Below, piece after piece: positions 57,656 to 64,000 of a stretch of 64,000 bases of DNA. The stretch spans positions 1-64,000 of the forward strand of contig CALYLW010000044.1 of the NCBI GenBank assembly GCA_944989445.1. Direction: 5' to 3'. The translations under genes and the position numbers were made by a program. The DNA comes from Ampullaceana balthica (taxonomy: Eukaryota > Mollusca > Gastropoda > Lymnaeidae). Numbering within the stretch: position 1 is the first letter of the stretch; each line of letters opens with the position of its first letter. The notes under the pieces were generated by a model. The model was not told the DNA's origin. It saw nothing but the letters and a program-made list of their open reading frames with translations, and did no database searches.

Positions 57656-58246
57656 TTAACTTTTAACCAACTACGCAAAAAGACAAGTGTTTTGACATTA
57701 TTTGGTTCAAGTGACGAATTGGTCTAATTTACAATATAACCAGCCGAGCTGAACAATCATTCACATGGAACTGAGGTAACTGGTATGCACAAAACTGACT
57801 TGGCAAGGAATGACATTATCGGATATCGATGTTCATTAAATTTCCACCATTGTAGAGAGTTAATGGATTCAGGAACGTTCATCTTCATTTTGTAACGCAG
57901 TAATTCATAAGAAGAGCTGTCGTCATTTTCTGTCTCAGAGTCAGTTTCCATTACTTCCATTAGCTTAATACGCTTATTTGGTTTAATAAGAAAGCGAAGT
58001 TTTAGAACCATGATAGGAAAATTTTATCAATATTTTGAACATTCCCGTTAGTCAATAGTTTAAAACTAAAATGTTTGTGTAAGTGTAATCGTCAGGAAAT
58101 TTATTATTTATCGGTGGCTGTTTTTTTTATTTACTTTTTGACAAAAATTTGTAAGTGCTGGGTCGATTAATCGTTAAAAAATAATTTATCCGTTAACATT
58201 TTTTAACGATTAATCGAGAAATTAATCGTAAATTTCCGAAGCCCTA
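57656..58246 (-). mobile_element. hAT-derived copy C carrying transposase C-terminus
   Basis: Reversed, it starts at TAGGGCTTCGG (58246) with the same terminal CGATTAAT-rich region and 'cctgacgattacac' phrase as copies A and B, diverges where a transposase segment is retained, and rejoins their right-hand sequence at 'gattgttcagctcggctggtt' before being cut at 57656. Confidence 0.8.
57757..58011 (-). pseudogene. hAT transposase C-terminal fragment in copy C
   Basis: 84-residue minus-strand open frame. An acidic linker [17 protein letters not shown] precedes [20 protein letters not shown] and [12 protein letters not shown], the hAT dimerisation signature ('LEWW..NEHRFP.LA.LA..YLCIPATSVPSER'). 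The frame ends right after CE, so the RxFS part is deleted. It lies inside element copy C, which shows that this family of short elements derives from a hAT transposon. It has a second-site ATG but is not expected to be a functional protein. Confidence 0.88.
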
Positions 58247-58249
58247 ATA

Positions 58250-58447
58250 AAGAGCCATGGTTTATTTTAAGATGTTTATTTTTTGTTAGTATTCCATGTT
58301 CCGCTTTGTGTGTATTTTGTGTATGCACGCGCGCGCGCGTGTGTGTGTGTGAAAATGATGGTGGCTTTTCGCTTGCCCAATTTCGCGATCTTAATTCCAC
58401 AGCCAGATTTAAGCAAGAACCATTTACTTTTCTGTTAGAAAAATCTC
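58250..58447. other. No gene recognised; (GT)n tract
   Basis: Contains a short GCGCGCGTGTGTGTGTG run at 58329-58350. Otherwise unassigned. Confidence 0.4.
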
Positions 58448-58627
58448 CAGTGGCGTAGCTAGGGGAGGGGGAGGAGGGTTCAAAATTCAAAAGTCCCTTG
58501 GGTCCCAAATTGGGAATGGCCCCATAGAAGTGTCCGACATTTTTTACATTAAATATTACGCCACCACCATGTATGCAGGGCCCCGCAAAGAGGCCAAGCC
58601 CCCCCCCGGGCACCAGCTACGCCACTG
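58448..58627. mobile_element. 180-bp MITE with CAGTGGCGTAGCTAGG ends
   Basis: Inverted ends CAGTGGCGTAGCTAGG and (reversed) CAGTGGCGTAGCTGG around a GC-rich body. Same family as 20608-20786. Target duplication not visible. Confidence 0.85.
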
Positions 58628-58639
58628 GCTGTGAATTTG

Positions 58640-59695
58640 TCTATTTTTAAAAAATCATATCACTCGTAATTAATCTTAAGGAAAGGCTAACTTTGTGATC
58701 CTTGCAGAATCACTAAAATACCTAATTGTAATAAGCAAAATTACAGGTGGTGGATTCTTAGCCCTAATTTTAGTAAATATATGTGTTCCTTGTCTTGTTA
58801 TATGCGTTTGTACCCAACTTAACCCTTACCAAGTCGGAATGCTAACTTAGTTTTTTGCTGCCCCTCCACCCCCTCCCCCGTTCCCAAGTGTTTCGTAGTG
58901 TAAACAATATTTACTCGGCTCGCGATTGTCATTTCGTCTATTGTCTGTCCTGCCTTGATAAACTGTCGTACTGTGGCAATGTAGTGTATTGGATGAAGGT
59001 ATGAAATACCAAACATATATTAAAAATTATGCATCTTCATCCTATCAGTCATTGTGTAGTAAATTCTTAGATGGCATTAGTGTTACTTTCATCTTTTTTT
59101 GTTTTCTTTTACATTTTGTTTTTAATCAATGAACTTGACACAGTGAAAAGCTGTTAAAAAAAAACAACAACAACAAAAATAATTTCTATCTTTTTTATAA
59201 GTTCCAGTTTAAGATAAATTTTTAAATTAAGGTTGTCAATGATAGACAAAGCCACGAATTTGAAGCTGGTTTTAGAAATTGTAAAGATCATTAAACAATA
59301 AACAATAAAGGTTTATACATTGCTCTTACCTTTGTAAGCCTCTGTATATCTTTCAGGAGAGGTTTCCAATTCCCTTTGCACGTAATTTTTCTCCCCTATG
59401 TCAAATTCAATGTCATGAACAAACAACTTTCGGAGCTTTTTAGGCAAACCTTTCAGGGGAAGTTTAATCTGGCGGTGTAAATCTATTTAATGAAAGAAAC
59501 ATTTAAATAACTGGAAGTAACAATATATATATTTATCATGCTTTTGTTTGCTCATGCAATAAAATCTGTATGTATTTTGGTATAAAATAAAATTCGTCAT
59601 TTAAGCTTTTATACGTGAAAACTCATAAACAGTTTAAAGTCAATCGCACAAAACATATTCTTTGAAAGATGCTTTCAGATTGTTAAATAATATAT
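58640..59695 (+). repeat. Segmental duplication, right copy, block 2
   Basis: Compact paralogue of 8430-12260, lacking the minisatellite, SINE-like and R1-related insertions found there. Landmarks: 'gtgatccttgcagaatca' (58695/8478), 'gtgtagtgtattggatg'-like (58980/9600), 'cctctgtatatctttca' (59338/11890), 'ggaagtttaatc.tg.cggtgtaaatct' (59457/12026). Confidence 0.78.
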
Positions 59696-59709
59696 ATATA
59701 TATATAATA

Positions 59710-59966
59710 GGGGCAAGGACCCGGCTTTTCCAGGGTTTAAAATAAGGTTTTCTGAAGCGTACAGTACTGTTTATTTGCATGCAATAAAGGGTACATTTAG
59801 CTTAAAGCAATGTGATAGACAACATTTTTGGCAGTTCCATTTGGAGTGTGTACAAAAAGATTTTACTCTTTGCCAACTCTGGAGCAGGCCACATACAACT
59901 GTCCATGAGAAAAGTATGGTGTCTGCAAGTCTATACCAGCAATCCCAAGAGACTGAGTGATAATTT
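59710..59966 (-). pseudogene. Helitron helicase C-terminal fragment
   Basis: End of a Helitron Rep/Pif1-like helicase, the rolling-circle transposon protein. Minus strand from 59966: QSLGIAGIDLQTPYFSHGQL, continuing YVACSRVGKE, a stop, then NLFVHTPNGTAKNVVYH. This matches the helicase motif VI region and the terminal 'NLFIYAP.GKTKNIVY' of Helitron proteins. On the upstream side it is cut off at 59966 by a minisatellite. Downstream (left) about 50 bp follow to 'gccgggtccttgcccc' and a TA run, perhaps the transposon 3' end. Confidence 0.82.
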
Positions 59967-60720
59967 ATATAATTTTTACACCTGTTACCGTCGCCGAATG
60001 ATACTTAACAACCACCGAAAGTTTCATGCTTCTAGCTACATGGCCCCCAGTATCTTATATACAGTGAACGAAACCTGTTTAAAAACTTTTTACATGTAAT
60101 TTTGTGTATGTGTGCCGAATTTCACGTTATTTGGTTGTATGGATCTAGAATTATTAGGGAACAGACAAACACACAACAAATGCGTCTTATATGTATAACA
60201 TTTGGGCCCCCGGCCCCCCAGTTAGTGATTTTTTTTCGACTGCTACCATCGCGGGAGGGTACTCAACAACTTTCCAAAGTTTATGTTTGTACCTACAAAG
60301 AAAGATGAGGAATTAGTGTTGATTCAGTTTTATATAGCCCATATAAGAAAAAAACGGTTTGGGCCCCCGGCCACCCATGAGTGACAATTTTTTAATTATA
60401 TTTCGACAATTATCGTCATAAGAGTGTATTCAGCAAGTTCACACAGTTTCATGCTTCTACCCTCACGGGAAAGTGAAGAATTAGTGTTGAGTCAGTTTTA
60501 AATATAAGAAAAAAAACCTACAATATGGCCCCTGGCCCCACATAAGTGATAATTTATATAATTTTTTTACCTGTTACCATCGCTAAATGATACTTAACAA
60601 CTACTGAAAGTTTTATGCTTCTACCTACACGGGAAATATGATAATTTTTTATTTTTATTTTTTATACAGCTTATATAAGGAAAAACTACATTTTGGGCCC
60701 CCGGCCCCCAGTATCTTATA
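59966..60720 (+). repeat. GGGCCCCCGGCCCC minisatellite, four to five units
   Basis: Units of about 157-167 bp, with GGGCCCCCGGCCCC-like starts at 60204, 60361, 60527 and 60695 and an incomplete first unit from 59966. Each unit includes 'agtgataatttttataattt', 'ctgttaccatcgc', 'tactcaacaac', 'tttcatgcttctacctacacggg' and 'gaattagtgttga(t/g)tcagttttata'. Borders the Helitron helicase relic on one side and a Helitron 3' end on the other. Confidence 0.8.
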
Positions 60721-60828
60721 TATATATATGGAACGGAACCTGTTTATTAACCTTTCCGGTATAATTTTGTGTACGTGTACCAAATTTCACGTTATTTGGT
60801 TGTCTGGATCTTGCGTCTTATATGTATA

Positions 60829-60857
60829 CTAGTGTATTACCCGTCAAAAATGACGGG
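60829..60857 (-). mobile_element. Helitron 3' terminus (hairpin plus CTAG)
   Basis: Minus strand: perfect inverted repeat CCCGTCA-TTTT-TGACGGG (60857-60840), 7 bp later CTAG (60832-60829), followed by T. This is the textbook Helitron 3' end: a hairpin about 10 bp before CTRR, inserted between A and T. Confidence 0.75.
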
Positions 60858-60859
60858 AG

Positions 60860-61440
60860 TTTTCAAAATGGATATATTTCAGTTTTTGTAATTGTCCCTT
60901 CTGCCTGAAAGCCTCATAGTAAATAATCAGAAAATGTAGAGACCAAGAGGGAAAAATTAAATCTCTTTTCCATATTGAACAATTTTATGCGGACGTTTGA
61001 AAATAGTTTTGCAATATATTTTCCAAGGTTATTTTTTTAGCGGTGGGCTTTCTAAAATCTAGTGTTACGAACGGACATAGCAGAGTATAAATTTTGATTA
61101 TATATACGAATATATGTGTTATGAGAAAACCTCCAAGCTTAGGCTTCTCGTTATATAAGTTTGCATGAATAATAATGAAATAATCTTGATAATAGTAAAG
61201 GCATAGTGAATTACACACAGCATAAAGTGATACTGCGGCAAAGAAGTTTGAAGTGTTCGACGTATTAACAAATATTGCTGAGGAGTCAGCCGGACATTAA
61301 CTTGCGGCATTGAATAGTGCGCGCCAATTATGAGTGCACCAATAATACAGCACAGTGCGTTAAAAATAAATTATGTGACTGTAATGTGATCCACATCACG
61401 CATATCTGTGATTTGAAGCCGTTTAAGCTTCATCGATGAT
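60860..61440. other. Probable Helitron interior, no gene recognised
   Basis: The Helitron ending at 60829 should extend rightwards. The minus frames at 61218-60985 and 61310-61119 contain only 'RLTPQQYLLIRRTLQT'-like fragments without a confirmed domain. A matching TC 5' end was not located. Confidence 0.35.
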
Positions 61441-61952
61441 TATGACTTGTCAGTTTATTCGCCCATTTGTCCATACATTATTACCACAACATTTTCAAAA
61501 CATGTAAAAAATAAACTGTAATTTTACACATGTTAATAACTATTTATTTTGCATGAGACGTAGTAAGCAAAGTTTGTCACAGGATACCAGAAAAGATTAA
61601 CTTATCAACTGTTAATCATATTTACAATTTAATATCCACGTGTTAGTAATTCACATAAACGTTTTTATTGTTGTCAAGTCAGCACCTTTTCAATATCTAT
61701 TATGACTCGTCAGTTTATGCGCCCATTGGTCCATACATTATTACCTTTACATTATCAAAAACATGTAAATAAAAAATTGTAACTATTTACAAATATGAAT
61801 AACAACGAACTATTTATTTTGCATGAAACCTTTGAAGTAAACTTAAGCACTGGATAAAAGAAAATATTAAGGTATCAACTTGAATATACACGTATTAGGA
61901 ATTCTAATAAACGTTTTCATTATTGTCAAGTCAGCACGCCTTCCAGTTCTAT
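61441..61952 (+). repeat. 260-bp tandem duplication
   Basis: Two diverged units, 61441-61700 and 61701-61952, beginning 'tatgact(t/c)gtcagttta' and ending 'attgtcaagtcagcac'. No coding content. Confidence 0.85.
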
Positions 61953-61954
61953 AT

Positions 61955-62360
61955 TAAAAGCAAAGATTTTTTATTCAAAATTAGTCTAAGACACATTGAA
62001 ATATTACATGTAAATAACAATTAAAAAAATTATTGTGGGGAGGAGTCCGATTTTTTTTTAACATACAAATATGCAATCTCAAAGTGTATAAAAGAAAAAC
62101 AAACGCTAAACTGAAGCACAAGTTGACAAATTTCATTTTCAGCAATAAATAATGGCTTTGTAGTTCAAAACGCATCGAAACTTGACAACCGAACGACAAC
62201 CAATTGTAAATTTCATAAACCGAAAAACGAATGTTATATAATAATACAGAAAATTAAATTTATAATTACGTACGTAATATTGACATGGACACATACACAA
62301 AAACGGACATTTAATAAAAAAAATAAAATAATATTAATCACATCAAATAAAACATTGCTC
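61955..62360. other. No gene recognised
   Basis: The minus frame 62199-61981 is hydrophobic but has no family. AT-rich otherwise. Confidence 0.3.
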
Positions 62361-62363
62361 TTT

Positions 62364-62886
62364 TTAAATCCTTTATATTAACTCGTGGTGTCTGCAGGCC
62401 GACCGACCGACCTTGGTTGCTTGCTTGTCGCCAAAACTTTTGATCGATTTTTAACCCACTTGCTCGCAAGATAGCGAGCTGAAATTTTGCAGGCAGTTTC
62501 GTACCGATGATAAAAACAATGTATCAAAATTTCAGATCGATCGCATGTACCGTAATTAAATTATTGATTTTTTAGATTATTTTATTTATTCCTATGTATC
62601 ATGCTATTTTTTGAGATAGAGCGTCGCAGTGCGTATTATATTGAACAACCTTTCTGTCGCGCAATAAGGTGCGTATTTTATTGACAGCTCTTTTTATAAA
62701 CATATTCCTGATCGGTGCGCATTATATTAAACATGTTTTACGACACAACTGCAATTTTGTATTTCTGGATGGTCTGGCGCTGCGTATTATAATGAACATT
62801 CTTTTAATTACTTCTCGTACATAAAGGATTTATAGTCAAAAACTTGGTTTTTTACGGGTTTTTCTTATTTACGGGTTGTTTTATTA
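62364..62886 (-). mobile_element. R1 unit, inverted, with trace of a second unit
   Basis: Reverse orientation of the 14 and 49 kb units, nearly identical to them, including the ATAATRCGCACC motifs and the GCAA run. At its end 'acgggtttttcttatttacgggttgtttt' contains the terminal phrase twice, as if a second tandem unit had been almost completely deleted. Confidence 0.87.
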
Positions 62887-63080
62887 CTTCGTTCCCTTCA
62901 CACATTAATAAAAGCTCAAATAATGACGTCACGTCACAATATTTTATGGCGAGAAAACACATTTTGTTATAATCTCGAAAGCAACTTTTTTTTTCGGGAA
63001 TTACCTCGCATAGCGTAGGACTGACTGACAGACACTACTGACTTGCGTGACAATTGCAAATTATATAGTTTTATATATAT
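62887..63080. other. Short unassigned spacer
   Basis: No feature recognised; ends in a TA-rich tract at the Helitron terminus. Confidence 0.35.
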
Positions 63081-63189
63081 ATACTAAAGCATTACCCGTC
63101 AAAAATGACGGAAGTTTTTTCAAAATATATTTAAGTTGATATATATATATTTTGAAAAATCACACATCTGAATTTAAAAAATGTAATAC

Positions 63190-64000
63190 AGAACTTACAT
63201 TAACTTTAATTCAACAATTCCTTAATGACAACATTTTTGGTATATATTCTTGAATTATAAAATAAATCTCCTTGAAGGAATGTATTTTTATGAATACTCT
63301 AAGATTTTCATGATTTCTCCCTCGTGTTAAAGCAACATACAACTGTCCATGAGCAAAGACTGGCTCAGGAAGATATACACCGACGTGGTCAAAAGATTGT
63401 CCTATGTCCTTGACATTTGTTAATCGTCATTGCAAATGCCAACATTACTGGAAATTGTCGGCGCTTCATTCTAAATGGCAAAGTGCTTTCGCTCGGCTCC
63501 AAATCTATTCGAGGAATACACATTTCTTTTCTTCTCCTTTTTTGCTCCTTGTTATAATTTCAGCTTTGATACAGTTTTGATGAAGGCTTCTGACTATTAA
63601 TCTTGTTCCCTTTAGTAAACCCTTTTTTGGATTTAAATTTCTTAGAAGCATGATAAATGTTGCAACTTTCAATTTTAAAATATGTGGTGGCATTCCTGAA
63701 GGGCATATTTGGTGGCATTCCTGAAGGGCATATGTGATGGCATTCCTGAAGGGCATATGTGGTGGCATTCCTGAAGGGCATTGTGAATGCAAAAACTCAG
63801 CAGGAAAATCAATGAAATCATTTTGATCTTCTGATATCATAGAATCAATACTCATAAAGACAGATTCATTTCCTGGAATTAGTTCAAGTATTTTCACGTT
63901 GAGTTCCGTTACATCGACATTTTTGGGGGTGAGAATGATTCTTTTTGCAGTTTCAGCAACTTCATCTGGAGTTGTTGTCTTTATTGAACAATCAAATATT
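63190..64000 (-). pseudogene. Helitron helicase (Pif1-like), C-terminal part, broken
   Basis: C-terminal helicase region of a Helitron Rep-helicase. From 63897: ELIPGNESVFMSIDS ('LPGEE..YLS.DS' in relatives), FPAEFLHSQ, then CPSGMPPH, LKLKVATFIMLLRNLNPKKG and LKGTRLIVRSL (motif V area), ending in a frame break at 63505. Two further frames supply '[18 protein letters not shown]' (motif VI) and 'DHVGVYLPEPVFAHGQLYVA'. The CPSGMPPH stretch is expanded by a 25-bp repeat at 63683-63782. It continues beyond the right edge. At least two frameshifts, so inactive. Confidence 0.9.
63683..63782 (-). repeat. 25-bp tandem repeat, four copies, inside helicase frame
   Basis: Four copies of a 25-bp unit containing 'ggcattcctgaagggcatat' with one or two substitutions. 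Three extra copies add 75 bp, a multiple of three, so the helicase frame is kept while the unit is read in all three frames. Confidence 0.92.

Larger units (their letters stand above)
63084..64000 (-). mobile_element. Helitron, 3' end at 63084, running off the window
   Basis: Minus strand: hairpin CCGTCA-TTTT-TGACGGG (63111-63095), then TTAG (63087-63084) and T. The interior is the helicase gene. The end hairpin is the same as at 60840-60857, so both are one family. Confidence 0.75.

Overview
The window looks like nuclear DNA from an AT-rich animal genome, mostly intergenic or intronic and packed with transposable-element (TE) remains. The evidence is GT..AG intron signals, tRNA-derived SINEs, LINE, hAT, MULE, Helitron and Ty3/Gypsy coding relics, long (TA)n and (TG)n microsatellites, and no operon-like gene packing. 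The repeat mix (hAT relics of ZMYM1-, ZBED5- and GTF2IRD2-like types, a Gypsy element with integrase before reverse transcriptase, a tRNA-headed SINE with a conserved central domain, a Penelope-type hammerhead-like motif) would fit a lophotrochozoan, perhaps a mollusc. That placement is inference from general family knowledge, not a search result.

Layout. 1-660: MULE transposase relic. 1.5-2.6 kb: diverged AT-rich repeats. 3.7-4.6 kb: CpG-rich 16-bp tandem array beside a hAT relic. 5.05-12.26 kb: left copy of a long duplicated segment, itself carrying repeat insertions. 12.4-14.0 kb: element with long imperfect inverted ends. 14.1-15.9 kb: hAT-derived element split by a tandem dimer of a ~505-bp repeat (called R1 here). 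16-27 kb: LINE, hAT, SINE and minisatellite debris. 29.08-31.41 kb: hAT element with inverted ends and a degraded 8-bp target duplication, containing a LINE tail. 33.7-35.35 kb: element (called X here) with inverted ends. 37.2-38.8 kb: two more hAT relics. 40.0 kb: hammerhead-like motif. 43.2-59.7 kb: right copy of the duplicated segment, greatly expanded by a TE nest at 48.3-58.6 kb. 59.7-64 kb: two Helitron helicase relics, minisatellites and another R1 copy.

The only candidate cellular gene is on the minus strand. Three short exons at 35714-35642, 32136-32066 and 31738-31666, and possibly a fourth at 28324-28280, have matching reading phases and good splice sites, and encode a small basic protein I do not recognise. 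Its introns would hold element X and the hAT element at 29.1-31.4 kb.

Every TE reading frame seen is broken by stops, frameshifts or truncation, so no element encoded here looks autonomous. Nesting order can be read in several places, including a paralogous empty site for one hAT insertion.
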